DNA from: Centroberyx gerrardi
Taxonomy: Eukaryota; Chordata; Actinopteri; Beryciformes; Berycidae
Reading direction: 5' to 3'
Assembly: GCF_048128805.1 (NCBI RefSeq)
Contig: NC_136003.1
Coordinates: 23,340,840 to 23,404,839, forward strand
Length of the DNA stretch: 64,000 nucleotides
In this document: piece by piece, positions 28,627 to 40,377 of the stretch
Numbering within the stretch: the first letter of the stretch is position 1
Layout of the letters: every line of letters begins with the position of its first letter
The notes under the pieces: generated by a model
What the model was told of the DNA's origin: nothing
The model's input: only the letters and a program-made list of their open reading frames with translations
Database searches by the model: none
Position numbers and translations under genes: made by a program

Positions 28627-28908
28627 TAGGGTTCAAATCAGAGTTCCAGCACAGGTCTGGAAATGTATGGAAAAGGAATTTGGTAATATCCAGAACTTGA
28701 GAAGTTTGGAAATCACACAAAAAAGTATGGAAAAATATTGTACTGTCCTGATATACTGTATATACATTCTGATGTTTGAAGAGTAACTAGTCAGTAGTGG
28801 CAAGACGACTATCAGCAGAAATCACAACAAAAATCTTCTAATCAAATCAAGAAATTAAAGTTTTGAAAAAGTATGGAAGTTTGAAATTGAAACCGTGTAG
28901 GAACCCTG
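28627..28908. mobile_element. Likely MITE with AGGGTTC ends
   Basis: The left end TAGGGTTC and right end GAACCCTG form short inverted termini. The interior repeats AGTATGGAAA / GTCTGGAAA words (for example near 28660, 28725 and 28870), the signature of a common teleost non-autonomous element. It lies between the NUDT1 and SNX8 3' ends. No clear target duplication was seen. Confidence 0.45.
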
Positions 28909-29920
28909 TTACATGAACCCTGGTATTGCACTAATGCATATTTAAGTGGCATCATATCATGTGTCTTTGGTATGTAAATCAATAGGTAATAGTGTTATTA
29001 GTGCCATAAATCATGCCACTAGTGCCAGAGCTTATCATTTTTATCAATGATTCTTCAACTCCTGCCCTTTGTAGTATTCTACAGTACAAGTTTAGGCTAT
29101 TAGGTCTATTTTGTTACCTACAAACAATTTAACCAGATAAGACAAAAATATTTCTATGCATGAATGTAAATAATGAAAATTACCAAAGTTATAATAGAGT
29201 AATAGCACAGTTGTTCCCCACAAAGAATATCAAGTATGCCACTAAACTTCCTTATGATCTAAAATCTGTATAAAAAATATATTGGTCCACAGTTATTCAA
29301 AAGCAAAACCCAAATACCTTCATGACTAAGGATTAAAAAAAACATCCATCCCTTAGTAAAGCAAAACCTTCTGTCCCTCTGTGTCAGCATTTCTCAACTA
29401 TCTTAGTGTGTTTAAGTTCTTACAAGTGAGTTAGAAACATTTCTGGTTCCAGAAATGAGTTGAATGCATGAACATGCCGTCGTCCTCCACTTCTGCGGAA
29501 AAGTCCCTTATCATAACAACAACTTCGGGGGATTTCCTTCCTTGTCGGCAGTATTGGCAGTTTTCTAGGTGGATTCTGAAAAGGACATTATCCTCACCGA
29601 GAAGGACATGATGCGACAGATTTATGAGCGCAGTCTCCCTTTGAGCGCCATCTCTATCATTTAGTGTGGTGACTGATCAAACCCAGTGAAGCAAAACAGC
29701 GAGAAGTTAAGCGTCATATATGGCAGACCACTCGCATAAAAACATCCTCTTCCTGAAGGCAAGGTATATGGTGTAATAGAACAGTTTGAGGCACTTTTTG
29801 TGTGCATTCTACATCTTCCCGTAGTTCACAGACCAAGACACTTGTCAGTTTGTGATCCTCATCAACAGCGGAGGGAAAACAGTTTCTCTCTTGCACCCCA
29901 TGTAGGTATGTTTGGGTTTT
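28909..29920 (-). other. Convergent intergenic region / probable SNX8 3' UTR
   Basis: No coding signal. The part next to 29920 should be SNX8 3' UTR. No AATAAA is evident on the minus strand, so the end of the transcript is undefined. Confidence 0.4.
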
Positions 29921-32900
29921 TTAGCAGGGGGGTTGCATCCCATTATTGCCACCAAAGAGACATCCGAGCTTTGGCTGGAGATCGTTCCACACCGCACCCA
30001 TCTGGAGAAAGAGCAAAAAGGCCAGTTACTTCTCTTCATAAAGAAATACATAAACAACAGCACATTATAATGACTCCAACAAAATTATGCTTAGTGGTAT
30101 GCAGCTAATCATTCACATCCCTTTGATATGAAAAAGAGAAACACGATTAGTAAAATTCGAAATCCCCAGAAATCTCTCTAAAATGTTGGCACATGGGAAT
30201 CTTTGGGCGAAACTTTGATTCAGGTATCTAAGCCAAGAAACCAGGACTGTGTGCTTTATTTGATGTAAAAAAAAATAGGCAACGGTATCGGGGCGATTCA
30301 CTTAAAAAGAGTTGTGTTCATATGAAATGTAAGCCAATTCGAATCCTAGATGAGAAGTTTATCTTTCCACTGATGCCATCCACGGTTATTGGTTCTTTTG
30401 TTGGATTTCAAAAGTAAATTTAAAATTGATTTGATCCTCCCCCACAGTGCCGAGTCGTACTGTGTTGAGGAACAGAGGGTTCTGTAGCAAACGTATTTTA
30501 TTTATTTTAGCCTCACCTCTCGGTGTCCTTGGACCTGGGAGTTAACAAAAGCCCCCAGAATATGGGATGTGATAGGGAGGTAGGTGAAGATAAGCTGCGT
30601 CTCTTGATGAAGGCAGAACAGAGAAAAGTAGTTCCGCAATTCCATGGTCTGAATTGCATTTTCTTGCTATTAATGGAAGAAAAAAAAATACAATGTTAAA
30701 CTGTCAACACTGATCATATGATAATACCCAGAACTGAACAGTGATTGAATAATTTTGTTACCAGAGCTAAGATGGGGCGGATAAAGCTCTGCTAATATCA
30801 CCATAACATGCTGACACCCACAAAATCATTTAATTACATGTTAATTGGATCTAGATTTGACTCACAATTGAACTATTGTTAAGTCCTGTCCACCTCAATT
30901 ACTACTGCTAATGCCAAGTAGCAAAACAGTGGGGTCTGTCATTGATATAGAAGCTCCACACGAGCTGACATTATGCCATGGATGGATATATTCAGAATTT
31001 TAAGGACTATGTGGACATGCTGAAATCAGAAGCACGAATGTTACCTTGAGCTATTCTGGAGAGGCAGGAAGAGGTGCATTTGTCAGTTTTTACCCTAATG
31101 CTCATTATAATACAGCACAGCTAACATTAGTGGACTTAACATTATGCAGTGTTGGCACATAGTTGTGAAATAATTACTTTTCTTGCTCATCAGTGCTGAA
31201 ATCTTGGGAAACGTTACTGGGATGGACGTCAATGGACTAATGTGGAACATGTATATACACACATACAGTATATACATACAGTATATACAGTATATATATA
31301 TACAGTATATACACACACATATACACTCACGCCATTTTTTCTAGTTTTTATTGCCTCAAGGCCTGAAAATGAAAAACCTATTAAATCAGACTTTAAGACC
31401 TTCTCAACTTTCATTTGGATACAATAACGTGAAATGTCAGGGTAAAAACACAAGGCTACTCGTTTCTGACAGTGTATGAAATATGGAAAACTAAAACACC
31501 TTGGTGACTATCTCCAAATAAATGTGCAACAACATCCAAATGAAAGTGAAAAACATCTGAATATAAGAAATTTTGAATCTTTCTAGCCTCTCAGAATATC
31601 TCACATCATTATTGTATATACCCAGTGTCGTTTCACCATTTTTTCACTCTCACCTATATATACATTATATACACATATATGAGTCTATGGAGTAGAAACA
31701 TTAACTTGTCCAAGGGTTACCATCGAGTTACAAGGTACAAGGGTTACTGTCATATACTAGCATTACCCCAATTTAACATTTTATTTATCCATACTTCTCC
31801 TAGTGCTGACTATTTTGTTAAAATCCAACAACTAAAACAACATGTTACCTAATAAGAAGCACCCTGACCTGGAACATAAAACACTCTGCCAGAGAGGGAA
31901 GGAGGGAAAGGGAAGGAGCACCTGAACAATGCGCGACTCGAGCTGCTCCACAGACGCCTGCTCTTTGGGCTGCACAGTGGCGCTCATCATCTGCCTCTTC
32001 ATCACGCTGTACTTCTGCAGAGCTCTCTGATGCTCGTGGAGTACGCCCTTCTCATGCCGCTCACACAGATCCTAGGCAGCACCACACAGAGAGAGCTTCA
32101 CATTTACTGCAAAATCGCATGGTGAAATACAGCAGTAATACCTAATAGCCGAGGGGGATGACATGACCCTTGTTGAAATTGCTAACGGTAAATTTTAGAG
32201 TTGAAGTAAGGGAAAGTGACGATACACCAGCCCACCAGTCCCCTTGTTAAATCTGAACATCCCACCCACTGATAACAGCTACATTTCAGAGTGAAACAGG
32301 CTTGTCAGACCGTCGGGGTCTGGACAACATGTAGGTACGCTGTTATGAAAATGGTTCAATTAGGGATGAATGATGGTAATAATATCTACTGGGAAAATTG
32401 TTAATATTTAACAAGGGGAAGTGGTGAACAAGTCAATTCCTGTTTATAGTAGAAGGGGCTTTCCAACATAGGGAATCCCATCTCCTTTCATTCTCCCTTT
32501 AATCGCACTGAATTCAGTTACTACCTGGAACTGAAACTAGCTACTGTTGAGCCACTGTAAATACCATGCAGCCTGCCTTATTATGTCTGTCTAGCTCAAA
32601 ACAACAGCTTGATTTTATTGCCCTGATGGATTAAACATCGTTTGCACTTCAACATGCATTGAGCATCCCAAGAGTTTCCCATTCCTATGTGTTTTACTGT
32701 ATGTGTTGAGGTGACAGAAATTTTTCCCACATCAAAACACCTGTCAAAAAAGGCTTGGGACCCCTGGAGGTGGGCTTTATATCTTTGACCCCTTCATGTG
32801 ATGGTTTAGTAGAAGTTAAATGAGCACAGCAAATATCACCAGTAAAACCGACTCACTCTGTATGATTGTAGCAAATCCAGGAAAAGATTCAGTTTTTCCA

Positions 32901-35900
32901 CCACATCATCCTCTTCCCTTCTGCCCTAAGGATATTGGCAAAAATGACATTTAGTTCCCAGAGCCAGTTTTGGGAAAGGCTAGTAAGGCAGGTGGCAGGT
33001 ATAACGGACTGCAGGCTGTACCTGTTGAGCAGCTTTGTCAGACAGCACAGCGAACTCCACAGACAGACCTTTCAGAGACTGACGCAGAGTTCCCCAGGTG
33101 CTTCGTGAAGAGGCCAAGGAGGGGATGGACGTAGCATCTGAACCCAGCGTACTGCAACAACCCGTGTTATTAAGAGGAACAGAATTTAATATTGTACTGC
33201 TTTAGCTGCCAAACTCATTTCAAGTAAGCAGCCGTGAAGAGAAAAAGAAAAGAACTGTGCGCTGGAGACACAATAAAACACCAAAGATTAGAGGTCTTAT
33301 GAAGAAAACTTGGTCCAAAAAGACTCTGGATACTGTAGAAAGATTTTAGGTTTATACCCCAAAATAATGAAATACCTGAGCTCTCTCCCAAACATGAGGA
33401 GATCAGTTGCGTTCTCCTTAGAGCGCTCTGCCATTTTCTCAGCTCTGTCCCGCAGCTTGTGGAAGCTGTTGTGGATGTTTCGAATCAGCTCCCTGCTCGT
33501 CGAGAACTGGGCCTGAATGTCAGTGGGGAGATATTCCTGCAAAAGCAGATGCGACAGATTGTGATGTTTTGTGATGTGAACATCTAAAATGCAAAAACTA
33601 GATTTGGATTTTTCGTTCAGACATAACGTGACAAACCTTTGCCTGGGTTGCAATTCTGTTGGTCATGAACTCATCGCCCATTTTCTTGCAAGCATCACGC
33701 AGTTTAGCCTGAACATCCTGTTTGGACAGCGGGATGGGGGGTGGGGGGAGTGGGTAGGGTGGAGTGGGCAGAGATAATGAGTAACCGGGACAGGATGCAT
33801 TTCATTGTCAGTCATGACGATAATGCTTATTGTGCAATAGCCCAGGCCACAGGGCAAGGCAGCGAGTTGAGGAGGGCCACATACGGAGCCATTGAAGGTT
33901 AGGAAGGTCTTGACCAGCTCGTCCTCGGAGAAGAAGGGGTGCCGCGCCACCAAATTAATGAATCTGCCGAGAGCGCGCCGCCGTCCCTCAATGAACTCCC
34001 GCTCAGAGACGGAGGCCAGGACTGTGGACAGACACCAGAGCAAAACAAAGACCTCCTGAATCATTTTGTGGCAAGTGGAAAATCCAGTGTCACACAGCAT
34101 TTTATACTGCAGCTAGTAGGGAATAAGTGTGCCGTGAGAATAATACACTCAGCCGGGGGGGCAGAGGGTTAGCATAAACTAATCTGAAACCCATGCTTTA
34201 AGTCAACTTATATGATGCAGTAAGCCTTTAATAGATAGATAGAAAAACATTTTATTGCATGGTGTATTATTTTCCTTAGACACGCAATCAGAAATCCTCC
34301 TGACAGCACTGACATCCTATTCATCAGTCCCAAGTCATTGTGAATTGAACAATGTTCATTTTTTCGCATCACTGGTTTCCTTGTTTGTTTCAGGCAACAA
34401 CTTGGATGATTGGCAATGACTTGTGTTTGAATCAATGCGCCCTGCAGGAACAACAGTTTGCATTATAATTGACAGCTATAAACATTCAACAGACGTTCTG
34501 TATCAAGCAAACACCGCTCAGCTAGTCCATGCTCACATGACTGAGCATCACAGGACTTTTCATTACAGGGATATAAACACAAATCATACCAACAAAGCTA
34601 TGTAGTATGAAATTCCCCTGTAGATAATAATGGATGCAAAATAGAGCTCTGATGAAGGAAATGCAGCAAAAAATGAATACACTGGTTCCTTTCTTGACAT
34701 CAGGGTTCAGACAGAGTGCCGTACCTCCTTTTAACATTCTTTTAGGCGGCAACGCCGGCACCATTCTGTAGGCGAATCTCTGCAGCAAGAGCTCATGGAA
34801 GACATCAAAATCACTATATCGCCGGTATACTGATATCTTGAAATGCTGGAAAACAGCAAGAAAAAAGAAGAAAAAAAAACAAAATCAGACAATGGGCGAG
34901 TACATGTGGGACAAAGCTTTCTGCTGTGAATTTAGTTAGGGTACTGATAATAGAAGGGTTCAGATCAGGGCCTGGCTTTTCTTCATGCACATTGCAAATG
35001 TTTACTTGACAAAAACCACCGGCTCTGTTCTGCCAGGAGCCCCAGAGTAAATCATTCAATGCCTCTCTACATGTACATTGATTTTTGAACTTTCTGCCAC
35101 AGTCAATACAGCCTAGTTGTTTCTCAAAGCCAATCAAATGCACAGATACTTGAGAAATCAGAAGTTAATTGAGAAGAATCGAACCAGCAAGAACAAATTT
35201 CACAGGGTTTTTTTCACAGCTTCATTTTTGTATTCTATCAAAATGGTGCTCATAACACTGAGGTATTTTATTCTAATGAGGGAAAGACAAATATGAAAAA
35301 TCATTTATACCATATTTTGAGCTTTTCTTGCCATAATTAACAGAATTTAACTCACCATGGCTATTCTAACTAAGTAAACACATTAGTTTAATATGTAGTA
35401 GGTTTCAGTGGATGCCTTGCCTGGCTGGTGACCTGGTACTCCACATGTTTGAGGAACAGGCCCTTCTTCTCAGGTATGAGCTCCACCTGGACCGTGTCCC
35501 TGGCCAGCAGCTTGTCCAGGGTCTGGGACATGGTCAGCACGTCTTCCTGAGCTGGCTGCATCCTCAACGAGCTCAAGTCCTTCGGCTCCCCCAGCTGGGG
35601 CTTTGGTAACTCTATCAGGCACAGACCCACCACCAACCTCTAATATTTGTTTTTCGTGATGAAATCAATACATCTGAGATGAAATGAAGCAATTTCCCCA
35701 ACTGTGGAATTCCTGTGTTGAAATCACTTCTCTGTATCCACCAGATTACATTTCTCACCCTAACACAATTGTCTCTGGCAAACACAGTATTGTATGTTAT
35801 TCATGTGATCGCCTATTCACCACTTCTTGCACATTCCAAGGAAGTCATGAATAGAATGTAATGTACTGCAACAAATGCGGAAACTGGCTCTCGCACAGAT

Positions 35901-38517
35901 GAGGAAATGTGACACATCAGTTTCAGGGTAGCATGCAGTCAGCTGCCATATTGGCAGCACCTGAAATAACAGACAGGGCCTTAAATAATCACAGAAGGTT
36001 GGAAATGGAGCTAACTCAGGACAGTATAATGGCTACCTCTATGAAAACCATAAAACTCCTCCCTATCATCTTCCCCACTATGGTACGAGTGGAAGAAGGC
36101 CATACTTATACATGGCCAAAGCTTCACTCGCAAAAAAAAAAAGAGTTTGTCTCTTTTTGTGAAAGAAACAAAACGTGTTGAGTGAAGAAACTGCTCTAAA
36201 AAAAAAAAAAAACAGAGGATTTTTTGTACAAGTGATTCCAATCTAAATCCTCCCGACTCACTCAGTCTCACTCATACCTTACAACTGTGTTACAATTATA
36301 TTTCCTGTTGAACACGATTGGTAGGCCCATCCCTTAAACCACTCCAAACATTATTATAGGTAAAATGTTACAGATGGCTCTTAATAGGAGTGAAAACATG
36401 TTGAATCCATTGTGAACCAATAAAATAGTGACCCTGGCAAATGCAATAACTGCTATAGGGGCAGCTAAAGTTGCCCTTAGACACACTGAAGAGTTACCAA
36501 GCTACTCATTAAACAACTCCTTTACTGCGGTGCTGTCACCTACCTTGTATGCAGTTCTCTAAGAGTTTGGGGCTTGGTTGCTTTCCTTGCTGAGCAAGAG
36601 CAATCAACGCGAGCGCTTTATAGAGGGACAACTTGCTTAGAAATCCATCTGTGGAGTCAACATGCTCAGCAATCTGGGAAGGACAAAGAAGACATAATAT
36701 GACACAAAGGTCACAGTTTCTCAATCCAAGATCTAAATTCAACTGTGGTTTGCATACCACAATGCAAAAAGTGCTCACTGGACACAACGGCTACAATATG
36801 CTAAGAAGTCAGCAAAGATCCAACCGAACCATGAGCCACCGCCAAAATACTCCACACTATTTACTTCACTATTTATTTCACTATTTACTATGACAATATT
36901 CTTCACCCAGAGCACTTTGATAAGGCTGCTGCCTTGTATCATTAGCTTATATTTCAGCATAATTTCATAGCAGTTCTCTTACAATTATGCAAATAAGCAA
37001 ACAGTAGCTTTTCTAAGACAAATATTTGAAAAGACAAAATTTGTGAAGGGTTGCCAACTTTTCAGTGGCCATGTCTTTTACAGCCTGCTGTACCATTGCT
37101 AAAAAAAAAGCCTATACCAGCTTTGTGCCAACTTCATGTTGGCAAGTTGTTATTACAATATCAATTTTATCCATATTGCATAATATTAACCAAAGCATAA
37201 ATCTCTCGTCAGTTTCAATTGACCATATGACCATGTTTTATCGGGGATACAGTTGAGGATAAACCGACCTAAACTCAATTTATTCCTTTTGCTTTGAAGA
37301 ATAGAGTTATCCACCTTTTTAGGACGGCATAAAATTTTATGATGTAAATTCACAGTGTGCATCATAGTAAGGAGTATCAAACTGATGTAAGTTAGAAAAT
37401 AATAGTTTTTTTTAGGGGAAAAAAGTAGAAAGTGACACTTTTCTGAAAATCTAATTGGTTTTTGTTAATACTGGGGGTTGTTTGCCTTATGATGATCACC
37501 CAGTGGAGGTCACAGTCTGCCCCGCTTCTCATTTTGATGTATTTTCACACAGTAAGTCACTGCAGGTGTCCACACCTCACCTGGCCTAGAACAGCCTTGT
37601 GGAGGTCGGTCCTTTGGAGCAACCGCTGAAACACCTCAACCTGCACTCGCTCATCTGTCCTGCAGCGGATGGCCTCATATACTTCCCTGTAGTACGGGGG
37701 AACTGACCCTGTAAAGAGGAACCACACCTATCAGCAGTGTCACCCTAGTGAAAAAACACCTTAATATCCCTATAATATGCCTATAGGGTCTTTTTTTTAG
37801 CTCCTATCATATGGCTATAGGATACTGTATATTTTATGGTTACATTGATATTTATATAGTATTCTTCTAAACATTATTGTAGGATTACTATTTCATGAGA
37901 GGAATATTCTTGAAAACCTGAAAAAAAAAAATGTGTTTCTGCTGACCAAATCAAACAGCCGTTCACCATATGCAAATGAAATCCAGAAGCATGCAGCCTC
38001 ATATCAGTGCAGATCATCAATAACCTTATCACAGCTTTACAGTAGTGTGAAATGAAGATAGGATATTACTATCACAATAGGCCTGCTATTACAATACAAA
38101 ATAATACATTTTTCAAGTGGCAGGAAAACTGCATCAAAACTTTCAGAAAACTTTTTGACATTTTACATAGTGTTTAACAACGATATGCAGTGATAATATT
38201 GCTCGTAAGGTAAAAACAAATAGCCTGTCTCCTTAACAGGTGAATCAAGGCCAGATCAGTCACTGACGGAGGCTGTTAGGATGGAGCTACTTAATTCCGA
38301 TGTTAAAAGCACCAAAAAAGTTTTCAAGGGTTAGTTCATCACATCGCGACATCAGCAGCGAGCAGAGAATTCCCCTTATTTAAGACATCTTAAAAAACAT
38401 TTTAAGCGGACTGACAAAAATGCAACACCAAAGTAATTAGGCTAAACTGTGACAAAAGTGTGGTAGGAAGACTGTAAGAAGTTTTCGCACATTACCTTCA
38501 TTGATCTCTCCTGCCAT
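29921..38517 (-). CDS. snx8: Sorting nexin 8 (PX-BAR), complete, 516 aa
   Basis: Endosomal membrane-binding protein that sorts cargo from early endosomes to the trans-Golgi network; relative of yeast Mvp1. The 13 coding exons, in order, are 38517-38496, 37708-37581, 36673-36544, 35611-35421, 34845-34725, 34021-33885, 33717-33637, 33536-33376, 33151-33022, 32925-32857, 32071-31922, 30666-30517 and 30001-29921. Phases agree at every junction. Residues 8-93 form an EH-like helical N-terminal region (YYREVYEAI, VEVFQRLLQRTDL, DSTDGFLSK). The PX domain spans about 130-243, with RRYSDF at 165-170 and PPKR at 190-193, the expected phosphoinositide-pocket positions. Residues about 245-500 are the BAR coiled coil. 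The protein ends in a short tail MQPPC. Intron 4 uses a GC donor. Only seven codons lie in the first exon; ATG is at 38517-38515. Confidence 0.96.
31252..31330. repeat. ATACAGTATAT microsatellite-like tract
   Basis: An impure run of TATACAGTATATAC units with TA and CA dinucleotides, inside the SNX8 intron between exons 11 and 12. It generates several spurious open frames. Confidence 0.85.
33735..33759 (+). other. G-quadruplex-type motif beside SNX8 exon 7
   Basis: Two G6 runs followed by two G3 runs, separated by loops of one to two bases, meet the G3+N1-7 pattern. On the SNX8 (minus) strand the same bases are the C-rich pyrimidine tract of the exon 7 acceptor (exon starts at 33717). Confidence 0.6.
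35419..35421 (-). promoter_or_regulatory. GC splice donor of SNX8 intron 4
   Basis: The exon 4 end reads AGCCAG|GCAAGG on the minus strand. With this junction exon 4 (VEYQVTSQ) joins exon 5 (HFKISVYRRYSDF) in phase. It reproduces the family pattern of an uninterrupted ...SQ-x-FK-x-S-VYRRY... strand in the PX domain. CAG|GCAAG is the usual context of GC-AG introns. Confidence 0.85.
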
Positions 38518-40377
38518 AGTTCAGATTGTCATGTGAGTACAAGAGCACCTCCATGTGATTTCCTGAAGAAAAAAAACGAAAAAAAACCAAAGGAATTTAC
38601 TTCTTAAAGTTGTAGTGAGCCTTGGACAAAGTCCAAACCGGTCCAGACCTGGAGTAGAGCAATATAAAATGATACTAATGTGTATTGGTATCACTGAAAA
38701 GTTACTATATTTCAGATATTGTAACAATCTAAACTTTATGAGGTTTTTGACGGTGCCAGCTGAAGACGCGCCTGTGCTCGTTTGTATATCTCTCTCCCTG
38801 CCTCATTCTTCATGACTGAGAAGAGATGCTAATGATTGCCAGCTTTGATCGTGTATAGTAAATCTTACCAAATAACTTCGACAACATTCTTGATTAGATT
38901 AATTTATTTTTTTAGTTGTTCGAGTACTAGTTATTTTGGTGGCGTTCCACAAACTTGCCACCAGAAGTAATGCTGCCTTCAGGAGCTCCTCGTAAGCTCC
39001 TGCTTCCGGGTTCCCAAAGTCGTAAATATGACTTGTCGCATATTCAAGTGATTTTGATCAGAAATTCTAACAAAATAAACACAGTAACAAAAGCAGTGTT
39101 TTGGTGGGCGTTATTTTATTTTAGAAACCAAGCGACAGAGCTGCAGCGGCAGAATGAGGAGGAGAAGGAGGAGAAAATGTGCATCAGGCATTTTAATTTG
39201 CAAGTCAAAGGTTGTTATATGCATCACTTTTCCAACCATCAGTTGTTGAGATGGCTTCATGCTCTTCGCCCTCTAAACGTGACATCTTGGTATCATAGAA
39301 AAGCCCCACTTTCCCAGTCGTATTTACCACTTTATTGGGTCATTCGTGTGCGCTCCGCTGGTAATTACAATATGTCGACACTACCTGAAGGCATCATTAG
39401 CATACACTTTACACTGCCAGCAGCTGCAAGGCGCCTCTGGGTGGCGCTGCTGGGTCAGTTTAAGTGGGTTTAACGGGCCAGGGTGGCTGCCAGCTACTTG
39501 ATCGGATGCCGTGCACAGTAGCGGTGTCCGAGCACATCCTACTCTAGTCCGATATTTGGATGCAGGTTTTGCACAGAGGGGCTTGTTTGAGCGGCTGTTG
39601 CGGACAGTACGGAGGAAGACTGTATGAGATGAACTGAGGGATTTACTAACTTGATAAACCGGGATGTTATCGGAGACCGAGGTGTCAAGTGGAACAAAAG
39701 AGACTTGTTATTCGCATCGGTGCCCGAGTCACAGCGGACGTAACTAACCAGCCCAGCAGCTAAATTGGCTAACGCTAGCTACGATTTTAACTAGCTAACA
39801 TAAGAGAACTGATGATATCAATGACATTTTAATGGAACATGACACTCGGTAGTTTCTACCGACAACAAGATCCCAACTACAACCAGCTAGCGTGAAGTCG
39901 TTTGTTTATGTTTGGGACTAAGTTGACTGGTTAGCGAGCTAACATAGCTCGATATTAGTGGCTAAGCTTCGGTTCGCTGGTTACTAGTTAGCAAGCCAAG
40001 GTAATATAACGTTTGCCAAGTTAGCGAGCTGTTGCTCCATTTGTTTTGGCTACGTTAGTAACTGTGCTGTTACTACACGGTCTGAAAATTATTTCCAGTG
40101 CTTTTAAATTAAGCCTTAGGTACCATTTGGATGAATGATGAAGTGATTTTGAGTGTCACAGTCGAAATAACGCCTTTAACTTCTGCTGCTGGGCAGTAGG
40201 ATGTCATGCTAGCTGACTAACTTCGTGTCCTGTTACCTAGATGAGCAATACAGCTTCTGGATTTTTTCCCATCCCGGATAGAGACTTTATGAAGTGGATC
40301 CAGTTGTCTGTTTACCATTCCAAGCATCCTTACCGCTTGCTTGTTTGCTGAGACGACTGCATTGACGTTTACTCGCC
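38518..40377. promoter_or_regulatory. Shared 5' region of SNX8 and TTYH3
   Basis: This 1.86-kb interval separates two divergent start codons, so it must hold both promoters and 5' UTRs unless upstream exons lie elsewhere. The TTYH3 side is richer in CpG (for example 39510-39730) and carries many GCTAA/TTAGC pentamers at 39765-40045. No TATA box stands out. The open frame 38955-39473 inside it was rejected as a gene. Confidence 0.5.

Noticed and set aside
38955-39473. 172-codon open frame, the longest uninterrupted one in the window
   Set aside because: Its translation shows no domain or family resemblance, it lies in the shared SNX8/TTYH3 upstream region, and it has no splice partners. I treat it as chance.
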